A stretch of 64,000 bases of DNA from positions 1,612,001 through 1,676,000 of the forward strand of contig NZ_SRLA01000001.1 in the NCBI RefSeq assembly GCF_004745825.1. The letters are read 5' to 3'. The translations under genes and the position numbers were made by a program. Every line of letters begins with the position of its first letter. Position 1 is the stretch's first letter. The stretch comes from Hymenobacter fodinae. Its GTDB lineage: Bacteria > Bacteroidota > Bacteroidia > Cytophagales > Hymenobacteraceae. Below, piece by piece: positions 7,322-16,275 of this stretch. The notes under the pieces were generated by a model. The model did no database searches, was not told the DNA's origin, and saw only the letters and a list, made by a program, of their open reading frames with translations.

Positions 7322-9382
7322 ATGACGACCGACACCCCTACAACCGCCCCCGAAGAAGTTTCTGACCTGCTCCCGATGGTGCAACAGGACCCCTGGCTGA
7401 CGCCCTTCGAGCCCGTACTACGGGCGCGCCAGCAGCGTTTGCAGCAACGCCTCGATGAAATTCGGCAGCAATGCGGCTCCTTGAGCAGGTTTGCCTTGGC
7501 TCACCAGCGGCTAGGCCTTAACTACGATGCACGCCGCAAAGGCTACTGGTTCCGGGAGTGGGCCCCGGCCGCCGAAGCGCTCTACCTGATTGGCGACTTC
7601 AACGGCTGGGACCGGCAGGCCACCCCGCTCACGCGCGGCACCGATGGCGTATGGGAAGTGTTCCTGGCCGATAAGGAGTACCAGAATAGGCTTACCCATT
7701 ACTCCCTGTTTAAGGTGCACGTGGTAACCAGCAAAGGCGGCAAAGACCGCCTGCCGGCCACCCTGCGCCGCGCCGTGCAGCACCCCGAAACCCACGATTT
7801 TGCGGGGCAAGTGTGGCGCCCCGAAACCCAGTTTGAGTGGACCGACCAGAAGTTCCGGATTCCGAACTGCGTGCGGGAGCCGTTCATCTACGAGGCCCAT
7901 GTGGGTATGGCTACCGAGGAGGGCAAGGTGAGCACCTACCTGGAGTTTGCCGAGCTCATTCTGCCGCGCATTCAGGCCGAGGGCTACAACTGCCTGCAGC
8001 TCATGGCCATTATGGAGCACCCGTATTATGGCTCCTTTGGCTACCATGTGGCCAACTTCTTCGCCGTATCGTCGCGGTTTGGGACCCCCGAGGAGCTGAA
8101 GCACCTCATTAATGAAGCCCACCGCCGCGGCATTGCGGTGCTGCTCGATGTAGTGCACTCCCACGCCGTGAAAAACGAAGCCGAGGGTCTAGCCGATTTC
8201 GATGGATCTGAAGCGCAGTACTTCCACCCCGGCGAGCGGGGCAGCCACCCCGGCTGGGACTCCAAGCTCTTCGACTACGGCAAGCCCGAGGTGCAGCAGT
8301 TTCTGCTCAGCAACGTGCGCTACTGGCTGGAAGAGTTTCACTTTGATGGCTTCCGCTTCGATGGCATTACCAGCATGCTCTACCATCACCACGGCGAGGG
8401 CGTGGCCTTCGGAAGTTACGACCAATACTTTGGTGCCGATGCCGACGACGATGCCATCCTCTACCTGCAGCTAGTTACTACCCTGGTCCGCGAAATCAAG
8501 CGCAGCGCCATTCTTATTGCCGAGGACATGAGCGGTATGCCGGGCTTGTGTAGGCCTATCGAAGAAGGCGGTATCGGGTTCGATTACCGCCTGGGCATGG
8601 GCATTCCGGACTACTGGATCAAGCTGCTCAAACACACCCGCGACGAGGACTGGAATCTACATGAGCTCTGGCACGTGCTCACTAACCGCCGCCTGGGCGA
8701 GAAAACGGTGGCCTACGCCGAAAGCCACGACCAAGCCCTGGTGGGTGACAAAACCTTGGCCCATTGGCTGCTCGATAGAGCCATCTACGAGCACATGCAC
8801 AAAGACGACCCCGACCCCATTGCGGCCCGCGGCATTGCCCTGCATAAGCTCATTCGGCTCATTACGCTTAGCCTAGGCGGGGAGGCCTACCTCAACTTTA
8901 TTGGCAACGAATTTGGCCATCCTGAGTGGGTGGACTTTCCGCGCGAGGGCAACAACTGGAGCTACCACTTCGCCCGCCGCCAGTGGAGCCTAGCTGATAA
9001 CCTCGACCTGAAATTTCAGTACCTGCTGCGCTTCGATCAGGAGATGATCAAGGTGGCCAAAGCCACTCGCCTGCTGAGCCCCACCGCCGCTGGTATGGCC
9101 CGCGAGCTGAATATCGACACCAATAACCAGGTGCTCATCTTCGAACGTGGCAACCTGCTCTTTGTCTTCAGCTTCCACGTCGACCGCAGTGTGCCCGACT
9201 ACCGCTTCTACGTGCCACTGGCCGGCCGCTACCGCATCCTGCTCAACTCCGACGACCCACAGTTCGGCGGTTTCGGCCGCATCGATAACACCGTCACCTT
9301 CGAAACCTTCGAGGAAGACGGCGTAAACAAGCTCAGCCTCTACGTAACCAGCCGCACCGCCCTTGTGCTAACTCGGATATAA
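7322..9382 (+). CDS. glgB: 1,4-alpha-glucan branching enzyme (GH13)
   Basis: 686 aa. The enzyme makes alpha-1,6 branches in glycogen in the cytoplasm. A CBM48-type beta domain lies at about 55-155 (WAPAAEALYLIGDFNGWDR). The GH13 barrel follows with region I DVVHSHAVKN, region II DGFRFDGITSML (nucleophile Asp), region III ILIAEDMSG (acid/base Glu) and region IV YAESHDQALVGDK, then an all-beta C-terminal domain. The D-GITSM and HSHAVKN forms resemble the eukaryote-like branching enzyme subfamily more than classical bacterial GlgB. The ATG at 7322 is used, not the in-frame GTG at 7310. With the GT-B half protein and GH31 enzyme downstream it forms an alpha-glucan neighbourhood; no ADP-glucose pyrophosphorylase or complete glycogen synthase is visible here. 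Confidence 0.95.
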   Translation: MTTDTPTTAPEEVSDLLPMVQQDPWLTPFEPVLRARQQRLQQRLDEIRQQCGSLSRFALAHQRLGLNYDARRKGYWFREWAPAAEALYLIGDFNGWDRQATPLTRGTDGVWEVFLADKEYQNRLTHYSLFKVHVVTSKGGKDRLPATLRRAVQHPETHDFAGQVWRPETQFEWTDQKFRIPNCVREPFIYEAHVGMATEEGKVSTYLEFAELILPRIQAEGYNCLQLMAIMEHPYYGSFGYHVANFFAVSSRFGTPEELKHLINEAHRRGIAVLLDVVHSHAVKNEAEGLADFDGSEAQYFHPGERGSHPGWDSKLFDYGKPEVQQFLLSNVRYWLEEFHFDGFRFDGITSMLYHHHGEGVAFGSYDQYFGADADDDAILYLQLVTTLVREIKRSAILIAEDMSGMPGLCRPIEEGGIGFDYRLGMGIPDYWIKLLKHTRDEDWNLHELWHVLTNRRLGEKTVAYAESHDQALVGDKTLAHWLLDRAIYEHMHKDDPDPIAARGIALHKLIRLITLSLGGEAYLNFIGNEFGHPEWVDFPREGNNWSYHFARRQWSLADNLDLKFQYLLRFDQEMIKVAKATRLLSPTAAGMARELNIDTNNQVLIFERGNLLFVFSFHVDRSVPDYRFYVPLAGRYRILLNSDDPQFGGFGRIDNTVTFETFEEDGVNKLSLYVTSRTALVLTRI

Positions 9383-9422
9383 AGTTAAAAGTGGCCTAAA
9401 GCGAATCAACGACCATTCTAAA

Positions 9423-9510
9423 CCGTCATGTCGAGCTTGTCGAGACATCTCGCTTGAATCGTTGGTTTTGCTAACAACGCCAGCGCGCGAGATGTCTCGA
9501 CATGACGGGC
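9423..9510. repeat. Palindromic intergenic repeat, CGTCATGTCGAG type
   Basis: The left arm begins CCGTCATGTCGAG and ends ACATCTCGC; the right arm (GCGAGATGTCTCGACATGACGG) is its reverse complement except that the left arm carries nine extra bases, CTTGTCGAG, which duplicate part of the arm. About 35 bp separate the arms. This is REP-like: an inverted pair between convergent genes with no coding content. Compare the elements at 19608 and 36730, which also start with GTCAT. Confidence 0.7.
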
Positions 9511-9519
9511 TTAGTAAAT

Positions 9520-9558
9520 AAACAGGTCCCGTTGCGACTAGCGCAACGGGACCTGTTT
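9520..9558. terminator. 17-bp terminator hairpin after the branching enzyme
   Basis: Arms 9520-9536 (AAACAGGTCCCGTTGCG) and 9542-9558 are perfect complements around a 5-base loop, ending in TTT on either strand. It lies between glgB (plus) and the convergent DUF1905 gene (minus) and can serve both. Confidence 0.85.
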
Positions 9559-9578
9559 GGGTATTGCCGGTACACGAA

Positions 9579-9594
9579 ACTGGCCTAGGCCACT
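9579..9594. repeat. Palindromic copy of the GGCCTAG motif
   Basis: ACTGGCCTAGGCCACT contains both orientations of CTAGGCC fused at CTAG. It touches the stop codon (9593-9595) of the minus-strand gene. It is one of the fused palindromic copies of the window-wide motif. Confidence 0.7.
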
Positions 9595-10063
9595 ATTTAG
9601 CTCCTGTCTTGACACGCTGCACGGCTTCTTGGGCACGCTCGTCGCGGGTGTTGCCTTTCTTAGCCCGTCCTACCCAGGTGGCTAGCTCCTTGCGGCGGCC
9701 GTAGGGTAACTCATCGAACTTGGCTTGCAGGCCGGCATATTCCAGGGCGTCGCGCAACTCAGTGGGAACATCTACGGGGCGCTCTTCAGTATCGCGCTCC
9801 AGTACCACGTGCACGGTGCTGCTCCAGCTTTTACCAATGGCGTTCCGGATTTCTTTGCGCACTGGCAGCATGTGCTCCCCGTTGCCCAGTGGCAGCAAAC
9901 TCAACCGAATGGGGAAGCCATCGATAGTGCCGCGCACGGGTAAGGCCGCCGTAGTGCCGTACAGTTCCTGCACGTTGAAGGGAACAACAAGGAAAACGCC
10001 ATTATCGGAGGCGTCCATTTCCAGGTCGGCGTCGAATTCGTGTTGGGGGGCGGGTGTACTCAT
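9593..10063 (-). CDS. DUF1905 / YdeI (OmdA) domain protein
   Basis: 156 aa. The N-terminal half (about 10-90) is a DUF1905 beta barrel: FLVVPFNVQELYGTTAALPV, then IDGFPIRLSLLPLGNGEHML and VRKEIRNAIGKSWSSTVHVV. The C-terminal part is the OmdA/YdeI helical region: PTELRDALEYAGLQAKFDEL followed by RRKELATWVGRAKKGNTRDE. Proteins with this pairing are widespread and poorly characterised; the OmdA name comes from resistance phenotypes in enterics, and I would not carry that function over. I use the ATG at 10063 because the upstream extension is not homologous and overlaps the neighbour. Confidence 0.85.
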   Translation of the reverse strand: MSTPAPQHEFDADLEMDASDNGVFLVVPFNVQELYGTTAALPVRGTIDGFPIRLSLLPLGNGEHMLPVRKEIRNAIGKSWSSTVHVVLERDTEERPVDVPTELRDALEYAGLQAKFDELPYGRRKELATWVGRAKKGNTRDERAQEAVQRVKTGAK

Positions 10064-10086
10064 GTAAGCAGAAGGAAAAAGACAAT

Positions 10087-11139
10087 CTAGCGGTGAGCCC
10101 AGGCAGTTTCCAACCCACTCAACACCGTATTTAATTTGGTAGTATCGGTTGGCGCTACCACTTGCAGGTTTTGCGCTGCCACCGGATAAGTAGCACGCAA
10201 GCGTTCGGCCACGTCCTCGGATGAGGCCAGTACTACATCGGCCCGGCGCATGGCTAAGCGTTCCAGCTCCTGAATCCAGCCACGGTCGGCGGGCGTGTTG
10301 CGGTCCTGGGCCAGGCTGTGCACGTGCAGCACCAGCGGCCGGCCCGTTTGCTGCCTGATTTCCATGGCGGCCAGCCACGTAGGCCAGTCGGTAGCATATA
10401 TCACGGCAAACTCTTCCGTTACTACTTGGCGGGAGGCCAGGCGAGCGTACTGAATCACCTGAAAATTAAGGTCAGCATCAGGAGCTGGGGTGAGCTGCAA
10501 AGCCGCCAGGCCGTCGGGTAAGTTCTCCGCAAGGGGCGTAGCGGCCACTGGCACCTCTACGGTGGGGAGAGCGGGTACTACATCATCCTGCGGCTGGGCG
10601 AGGTCCTGAGCTTCGGTGGCCTCGGGCTCCGCGCCGTCCGCTTCAAAATCGTCGAGGTTCAGTAGGCCACCCGTTGGGCTGATGGGCTGCGGCTCGGGCA
10701 CCTCCGGAGAAGCAAGACCAACCGTGGCGGTGCGCTGGGCGGCAATGGCGGTACCTGGCGTGGCAGTAGAGGCATGCGCCGCCCGCCCAATGTAAGGCTC
10801 GGCCGGTGTAGCCAGCGGAGCAGATGCACCAACAGTTCGGGCACCCTGAGCCTCTACAGAGCTGCCCAGGTAGGGCGCCGCCGGGGCCTGCCAGCCCGCA
10901 GCATGATCCGGACGAGTTGGTAAGGCCTTGATTTGCGCAGGCGTAAGCTCCGACAACACGGTGACGTGGGAGTTTGGAGCGGAGGTAAACGTGATAGGGC
11001 GGCGGGGCAGTACAATGGCTAGGGGCGTGTAGGGCGCCAGGGCCTGAACCAGGGTAAACACGGGCGGAGCAAGCTGCTCGCCAGTGCGGGGAGAATCGTC
11101 CCAGCCGAGTAGCAGTACGTGGGATGCGGCAGGCGTCAT
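10087..11139 (-). CDS. Glycosyltransferase-4-like N-terminal domain only, with a low-complexity insert
   Basis: 350 aa. The start SHVLLLGWDDSPRTGEQLAPP corresponds to the donor-proximal loop of GT-B enzymes of the starch synthase/GT4 kind, but the expected glycine-rich loop is replaced by TGEQLAPP. Residues about 65-225 are a Pro/Ala/Glu-rich unstructured stretch. The Rossmann half resumes at FQVIQYARLASRQVVTEEF and includes DWPTWLAAMEIRQQTGRPLVLHVHS and RRADVVLASSEDVAERL. It ends exactly where the C-terminal nucleotide-sugar domain should begin, so the donor-binding half is absent. It is probably not a working transferase alone; a regulatory, binding or partner role in alpha-glucan metabolism is possible. 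Flanked by DUF1905 and GH31 genes. Confidence 0.75.
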   Translation of the reverse strand: MTPAASHVLLLGWDDSPRTGEQLAPPVFTLVQALAPYTPLAIVLPRRPITFTSAPNSHVTVLSELTPAQIKALPTRPDHAAGWQAPAAPYLGSSVEAQGARTVGASAPLATPAEPYIGRAAHASTATPGTAIAAQRTATVGLASPEVPEPQPISPTGGLLNLDDFEADGAEPEATEAQDLAQPQDDVVPALPTVEVPVAATPLAENLPDGLAALQLTPAPDADLNFQVIQYARLASRQVVTEEFAVIYATDWPTWLAAMEIRQQTGRPLVLHVHSLAQDRNTPADRGWIQELERLAMRRADVVLASSEDVAERLRATYPVAAQNLQVVAPTDTTKLNTVLSGLETAWAHR

Positions 11140-11344
11140 AAAGGGGGGATAACAGAAGGCGGCACTAACCTAGTACGGCAAGGTAGAGAAAAATGCCGCC
11201 CGCCGCGTTCTGCAGAGGCCTTTTTCCGAAAAACTCAACCGTAATGGGCCGGAAGTGGCCAGAATCATTTTTACCTTGCAAGCTTAAACCGACCCTGCCG
11301 GCGCGGCTGGCGCTGCGGCTGGGTTACTCTCTCCCTTCACCACC

Positions 11345-13777
11345 ATGGCCGATACTATCCAAGAGAACAACTACATGGTAAACGACTTGGCCGCTCGGGC
11401 CAAGCAGGAGTTTTATCCTGGTCAAGTTGTTTCCTGTCAGCAGACTGGCGCTGACTTTCTCTTTCTCTGCGACAATGGCGTGCAGCTCCGGCTACAGGTT
11501 ATTACCGATAAAGTGCTGCGCTTCCGGTTTGCCACTGATAACGGGTTTGCCCCCGATTTCAGCTACGCTTTCCCCGAAGGTGTGCCGGCCCGGCAAGAGC
11601 CCGAGTTTCTGGAGTTCCGGGAAAAGCCCGACCACTACCGCATCACCACCGACCGCCTCATCTGCACTATTGCCAAGGCCAACCTAGCCAGCCGTGTGCT
11701 CGACCGCTCCGGCTCAGTGCTGAGCGAGGATGAGAAGGGCTTCCACTGGGAGTACGACTACGATACCGGCAACGACATCGTGAAGATGAGCAAGCTGGTG
11801 CAGAGCGGCGCCCACTACTACGGCCTCGGCGACAAGCCCGAGAACATGAACCTGCGCGGCAAGCAGTTCACCAACTGGGGCACCGACACCTACGGCTATG
11901 TGAAGGGCTCCGACCCGCTCTACAAGAACATTCCGTTTTTCCTGGCCCTGCACCAGAAAATTGCCCACGGAATCTTCTTCGACAATACCTTCAAGGCTTC
12001 CTTCGACTTTGCTGCCGAGCGGGCCGACGTGGCAAGCTTCTGGGCCCAGGGCGGCGAGATGAACTACTACTTCATCTACGGTCCCTCGCTCATGGAGGTG
12101 ACCGAGGAATACACCCGCCTGACCTGCCCGCCCGAGCTGCCCCCACTGTGGGCCCTGGGCTACCACCAGTGCAAGTGGAGCTATTTCCCCGAAAGCCTGT
12201 TCAAGGGCATCGCCAAGGGCTTCCGCGACCGGCAGATTCCGTGCGACGCGCTCTACCTCGACATCGACTACATGGATGGGTACCGGTGCTTCACCTGGAA
12301 CCCCACTCACTTCCCCGACCCCAAGCGCATGGTGCGCGAGCTGGCCGAAGATGGCTTCAAAACCATCGTCATCATCGACCCCGGCATCAAGATTGACCCC
12401 AACTATAGCGTGTACCGCGAGGGCCTGCAGAACGACTACTTCTGCCGCCGCGCCGATGGGCCGCTGATGAAGGGCTCGGTGTGGCCCGGCCTCTGTAACT
12501 TCCCCGACTACACCCGCCCCGAAGTGCGCGAGTGGTGGGCCGGCCTGTTTAAGGGCCTGATTCAGGAAGACGGCGTGAAGGGCGTGTGGAACGACATGAA
12601 CGAGCCGGCCGTGTTCGAGAAGGGTACCTTCCCCGATGACGTGCGCTTCAGCTACGACGGCCACCAGGCTTCGCACAAGAAGGCGCACAACATCTACGGC
12701 ATGCAGATGGCGCGGGCCACGGCCGCCGGCGTAAAGCAGTTCAGCTACCCCAACCGTCCGTTCACCATCACGCGCAGCACCTACTCGGGCGGGCAGCGCT
12801 ACTCCTCCGGCTGGACCGGCGACAACGTGGCTTCCTGGGAGCATTTGTGGCTGGCTAACATTCAGTGCCAGCGCCTGAGCATCTCGGGCTTCAGCTTCAT
12901 CGGCTCGGACATCGGGGGCTTCATTGACACGCCCGATGGCGAGCTGTACGTGCGCTGGGTAGCGCTAGGCGCCTTCCACCCGTTCTTCCGCACCCACAGC
13001 TCCGGCGACCACGGCGACCAGGAGCCCTGGAGCTTTGGGGAGCAGTATGCTGAGCTGGCCAAGAGCTTCATTGAATTGCGCTACCGCCTGCTGCCCTACA
13101 TGTACACCACCTTCTGGCAGTACACCCAGCAGGGCACGCCCATGTTACGCCCCCTGGCCTTCCTCGACCAGACCGACACCGACACCTACCTGCGGATGGC
13201 CGAGTTTGCCCTCGGCGACCATCTGCTAGTATGCCCCATCACCACACCCGGCGCCGATGGCCGCTGGATGTACCTGCCCAAAGGCCAGTGGTTCTACTAC
13301 TGGACCGATGAGGCCAAAGCCGGTGGTGCCGAAGTGTGGGCCAGCGCGCCCCTCGACCGGATTCCGCTCTTTATCAAGGCCGGCGCCGTAGTGCCCATGT
13401 ACCCCGTTATGCAGTACGTGGGCGAGAAAGTAGTGGAAGAAGTTACCCTGCATGTGTACTACAAGAACGGCACCGAAACCAGCGTGCTGTACGACGACGG
13501 CGGGGAAGGCTACGGTTACCAAAATGGCCAGAGCACCACGCGCCGCTTCAAAGTAAAAGGCACCGAAACCGGCCTAGTGCTGCAGCAGGAAACCGAAGGC
13601 GACTACCAGACCTCGTTCACCACCTACCACGTAGTGCTGCACGGCTTGCCCTTCGCAGCCGCTGCCTTCAGCCTAGATGGCGCAGACGTTGCAGGCAGCG
13701 AAACGACTACGGAAACCGGCCTCACGCTGCCAAGTGTAGTGGTTAATGCTGGTTTTACGGAGCTGATCATTGGGTAG
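11345..13777 (+). CDS. GH31 alpha-glucosidase
   Basis: 810 aa, no signal peptide, so probably cytoplasmic. An N-terminal beta domain precedes the GH31 barrel (about 250-590). Motifs: LGYHQCKWSYFPE, YLDIDYMDGYRCFTWN, then GVWNDMNEPAVFE with the nucleophile Asp, and WTGDNVASWEHLW with the acid/base Asp. The end of the barrel shows FSFIGSDIGGF and the proximal C-terminal domain starts near LRPLAFL. The family removes terminal alpha-glucose from maltodextrins or related glucans. Start at 11345 is the ATG after a 205-bp region with no other gene. Its place after a branching enzyme fits intracellular alpha-glucan breakdown. Confidence 0.95.
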   Translation: MADTIQENNYMVNDLAARAKQEFYPGQVVSCQQTGADFLFLCDNGVQLRLQVITDKVLRFRFATDNGFAPDFSYAFPEGVPARQEPEFLEFREKPDHYRITTDRLICTIAKANLASRVLDRSGSVLSEDEKGFHWEYDYDTGNDIVKMSKLVQSGAHYYGLGDKPENMNLRGKQFTNWGTDTYGYVKGSDPLYKNIPFFLALHQKIAHGIFFDNTFKASFDFAAERADVASFWAQGGEMNYYFIYGPSLMEVTEEYTRLTCPPELPPLWALGYHQCKWSYFPESLFKGIAKGFRDRQIPCDALYLDIDYMDGYRCFTWNPTHFPDPKRMVRELAEDGFKTIVIIDPGIKIDPNYSVYREGLQNDYFCRRADGPLMKGSVWPGLCNFPDYTRPEVREWWAGLFKGLIQEDGVKGVWNDMNEPAVFEKGTFPDDVRFSYDGHQASHKKAHNIYGMQMARATAAGVKQFSYPNRPFTITRSTYSGGQRYSSGWTGDNVASWEHLWLANIQCQRLSISGFSFIGSDIGGFIDTPDGELYVRWVALGAFHPFFRTHSSGDHGDQEPWSFGEQYAELAKSFIELRYRLLPYMYTTFWQYTQQGTPMLRPLAFLDQTDTDTYLRMAEFALGDHLLVCPITTPGADGRWMYLPKGQWFYYWTDEAKAGGAEVWASAPLDRIPLFIKAGAVVPMYPVMQYVGEKVVEEVTLHVYYKNGTETSVLYDDGGEGYGYQNGQSTTRRFKVKGTETGLVLQQETEGDYQTSFTTYHVVLHGLPFAAAAFSLDGADVAGSETTTETGLTLPSVVVNAGFTELIIG

Positions 13778-13799
13778 ATTCTCAAGGCGCTTCATACAG

Positions 13800-13835
13800 A
13801 AAGCCCCCGCAGTTCTCAGACTGGCGGGGGCTTTT
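13800..13835. terminator. Bidirectional terminator
   Basis: AAAGCCCCCGC at 13800-13810 pairs with GCGGGGGCTTT at 13824-13834, leaving a 13-base loop and a T-tract. It lies between the convergent GH31 and reductase genes. Confidence 0.85.
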
Positions 13836-13875
13836 TAGTGGCCTAGAAGTAAAGAAACGAGGGTAGTAGGTAGCG

Positions 13876-14901
13876 TCACAGCTCTAGTTGCACGTCGCCG
13901 CCCACGGGGTGGCCTACGCAAGTCAGCGTCAGGCCTCGGGCTAAGTCGCGCTCCGTAAGCACCTCGTTGTGAGAGAGCCACACCTGGCCTTCCACGCAGC
14001 GAGCTACGCAGTTACCGCAGATGCCTGCCTCGCAGCTGTAGGGCAGGGTTAGACCATGGCGGCGCGCGGCCCGCAGAATAGTATCGGGGTAGACGACGGG
14101 AAACTGATGCACTTGGCCGTTGGCTTCCACCCGCACGGTATGCGTAGCGGTGTCGGGCGGAAGATCGGGCCGAGTGGGTGGAGGCAGTACGAAGTTTTCA
14201 CGCCGGATATGGTCAGCAGATAGGCCTACCGCATGCAAACCGTAGGTGCACATCCGCATATAATCCAGAGGGCCGCACACGTATGCCAGCATACGAGTTG
14301 GGGTAGTGGTGGCGTGCTCCCGTACCAGGGTCACAAGCAGGTCTTTGTAAAGCCGCGCCCGCGCCAAGTTGGGGTGGTTGCTGAACAGGAATTCTACGTG
14401 CAGCCGGTCGGGGAAGCGGGTGGCCAACTCCTGCAGTTCTCGCCGGAAAATAGCATCCTCGGGAGTGCGGTTGCTGTAAACAAGCAATACGTGTACTTCC
14501 GGCTGGGTATGCAGCACCGACTTAAGTATAGAGTAGAGTGGCGTAATGCCGCTGCCAGCTGCAAAGAGCAGTAGTTGCTCGTAGGCCACTTCGGCGGGGT
14601 CAGGCAGCGTAAACAGCCCTCCCGGGCCTAGCGTCAGAACTTCATCTCCCACAGCCGCATCGTCAACCAGCCATCGTGAAAACAACCCATTATCAAGGCG
14701 GCGCAGCGTAATGGCTAGGCCAGTATCCACCTCGGGCGCCGATGACAACGAGTAGGAGCGCCGCAACTCCGGGTGGCGCGGGTGCAAGAGCGTCAAGTAT
14801 TGGCCTGCTCGAAAGGGCAGGGGTGAATCTGCTTCCAGCCAGAACGTTTTGGCTTGTGGCGCTTCTGCCTGAATGCGGGTAATGCGGAGCGGAATAGTCA
14901 C
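13876..14901 (-). CDS. FAD/NAD(P)-dependent reductase with a C-terminal 2Fe-2S ferredoxin domain
   Basis: 341 aa. Three domains in order: FAD-binding barrel (FRAGQYLTLLHP, then RRSYSLSSAP, the R-x-Y-S motif), NAD(P)-binding domain (LLFAAGSGITPLYSILKSVL and YVCGPLDYMRM), and a plant-type ferredoxin with CEAGICGNC and a further Cys near the end (LTCVG). This order is that of PaaE-like oxygenase reductases and ferredoxin-NADP reductases of that class. No oxygenase partner lies nearby, so the electron acceptor is unknown. The coding frame has no suitable ATG; a GTG at 14901 just before TIPLRITRIQAE fits the domain start. Confidence 0.9.
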   Translation of the reverse strand: MTIPLRITRIQAEAPQAKTFWLEADSPLPFRAGQYLTLLHPRHPELRRSYSLSSAPEVDTGLAITLRRLDNGLFSRWLVDDAAVGDEVLTLGPGGLFTLPDPAEVAYEQLLLFAAGSGITPLYSILKSVLHTQPEVHVLLVYSNRTPEDAIFRRELQELATRFPDRLHVEFLFSNHPNLARARLYKDLLVTLVREHATTTPTRMLAYVCGPLDYMRMCTYGLHAVGLSADHIRRENFVLPPPTRPDLPPDTATHTVRVEANGQVHQFPVVYPDTILRAARRHGLTLPYSCEAGICGNCVARCVEGQVWLSHNEVLTERDLARGLTLTCVGHPVGGDVQLEL

Positions 14902-14968
14902 GGAGGGGTATGCTGGATGTTGAGCGGAGCGCGCTAGGCCACTTCCGTGCTCTGCACTGAGGGGTAAG

Positions 14969-16096
14969 TTACTGGGCCACCACGTCGCGAAGGTAGGCGT
15001 ATACCTCGGGGTTGCTGAGCAGGGTGCCGTGGTGCAGCTTAGGATACACTTGGGTGCTGATGCGCAAATCGGGCGGGGCGGCCGGGTCGCGGAAAATGCG
15101 GCCGTGGGCGCTGCCGGCCCCCACCAGCCCATCACCAAAATACTCGTGCAGCACCGAGGTAGCCGACTTTAGCAGGGAGCCCACCAGCACGTGGTAGTGC
15201 ACGCCGGGCAGGGGTGGTACCACGGTGCGGGGCGGAAACAGGTCATCGGCGTGAGGGTTCTGCCAGTCCTGTTCCACCAGGCGGGCGTGGCGGAGGTCCT
15301 TAATGCCGTTGCTGCGCTTATCAATCAGCCCACTCACGAAGCGAGTAGGCCATAGGTTTATTTTGCGCAGAATCAGGGAAGTGAAAAAGCTGTTCTGCTC
15401 CAGAAACGAGCCATCATTGGGCACACCCAGCAGCACCACGTCGCGGAGGTGGCCTAGCCAGTTGCTTGGAGCCCCCGGTTCAGCAGCAGTGGTACCCCGG
15501 GTTGCGCGGGCCTCCTGGTCGGCATAATAGCCAGCGCTCCGGATTACTAGGCCGCCCATGCTATGGCCTACCAGCACCAGCTCACCCACAGCCGCGGGGA
15601 AAGTTTGCACCAGCTCCGTGAGTAGCTTATGGAGCAGCTGGCCGTTTTCGGAAATGTGCAGGCCAGAGTTGTAGCGTACGTATAGGCAGCACGCACCCAG
15701 CTCCTGCTGCAATGCGGGTCCATAGCGGAGGCCAGTGGGGGAGCCCGTTTGCCAGATAATCTCATCGCCCATGAGGCCGTGCAGAAATACCACTGTTTTC
15801 TGCGGCTGCCCGGCCGGCCCCGGCGTCAGACGCAAATCGGCCACTGGTACATCGGCCTCGTGGCGGCGGAAGCTCATTTGAATAGCCCGGTGGTCGTGGC
15901 GGGCGGCCAGCTGGTCGCCGAAGGCGCCGTTGAGCACGGGCAGCGTAAAGTGCACGTTTTCCTGCCCGGCCCGATACAGAAACTCAGCCCCAGCCAAGGG
16001 AGCCCGCGCTACGCGCCCGGCCGCTGCCGCTACCCGTCGCCAGCGGCTTCCGTCCGGGGCAGAAGAAAAATCAGGTGAATCGGGAGTTTCCGGCAC
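14969..16096 (-). CDS. Alpha/beta-hydrolase, PGAP1/lipase-like
   Basis: 375 aa. The core shows TVVFLHGLMGDE (oxyanion-hole strand), LVLVGHSMGGLVIRS (nucleophile elbow, Ser), LLGVPNDGSFLEQN (a block typical of lipase/PGAP1 folds after the elbow) and a late His, LHHGTLLSNPEVY. The first 60 residues are Ala/Arg-rich with no clear signal peptide. The substrate is not predictable; lipid or ester hydrolysis is likely. It is 67 bp upstream of the reductase gene on the same strand, so they may share a transcript. Confidence 0.85.
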   Translation of the reverse strand: MPETPDSPDFSSAPDGSRWRRVAAAAGRVARAPLAGAEFLYRAGQENVHFTLPVLNGAFGDQLAARHDHRAIQMSFRRHEADVPVADLRLTPGPAGQPQKTVVFLHGLMGDEIIWQTGSPTGLRYGPALQQELGACCLYVRYNSGLHISENGQLLHKLLTELVQTFPAAVGELVLVGHSMGGLVIRSAGYYADQEARATRGTTAAEPGAPSNWLGHLRDVVLLGVPNDGSFLEQNSFFTSLILRKINLWPTRFVSGLIDKRSNGIKDLRHARLVEQDWQNPHADDLFPPRTVVPPLPGVHYHVLVGSLLKSATSVLHEYFGDGLVGAGSAHGRIFRDPAAPPDLRISTQVYPKLHHGTLLSNPEVYAYLRDVVAQ

Positions 16097-16217
16097 GGGG
16101 TAGAAATTGGGTTGAGGAGGTAGAAAGGTGAGGATTTGACGGCATTCGGCAAGCTACAGGCCTAAGGTAAAACCTGAAGTAGGTCTGGCACATGCTAAAC
16201 CGTTTACAAGTAAAAAA

Positions 16218-16248
16218 GTCCGGCCACTACGAGCGGTAGCGGCCGGAC
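16218..16248 (-). terminator. Terminator after the T9SS cargo gene
   Basis: GTCCGGCC (16218-16225) pairs with GGCCGGAC (16241-16248) around 15 bases; on the minus strand it is followed by a T-run (A-run at 16212-16217 on plus). Confidence 0.7.
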
Positions 16249-16275
16249 CAGGCAAACTATGAACAGAAGCGCCGG

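Noticed and set aside
9423..9510. Insertion sequence ends
   Set aside because: No transposase ORF lies between or beside the arms, and there is no flanking target duplication.
11714..12844. Long minus-strand ORF of 376 codons inside the GH31 gene
   Set aside because: It is antisense to strong GH31 motifs and its product has low-complexity His/Val/Gly composition expected from reversed high-GC codons. The same holds for antisense ORFs at 27185-28306, 38646-39692 and 48297-49244.
7322..13777. A complete glycogen synthesis operon
   Set aside because: Branching enzyme and alpha-glucosidase are present, but the GT-B protein is half-length and no glgC, full glgA or phosphorylase is seen. The genes also lie on both strands.
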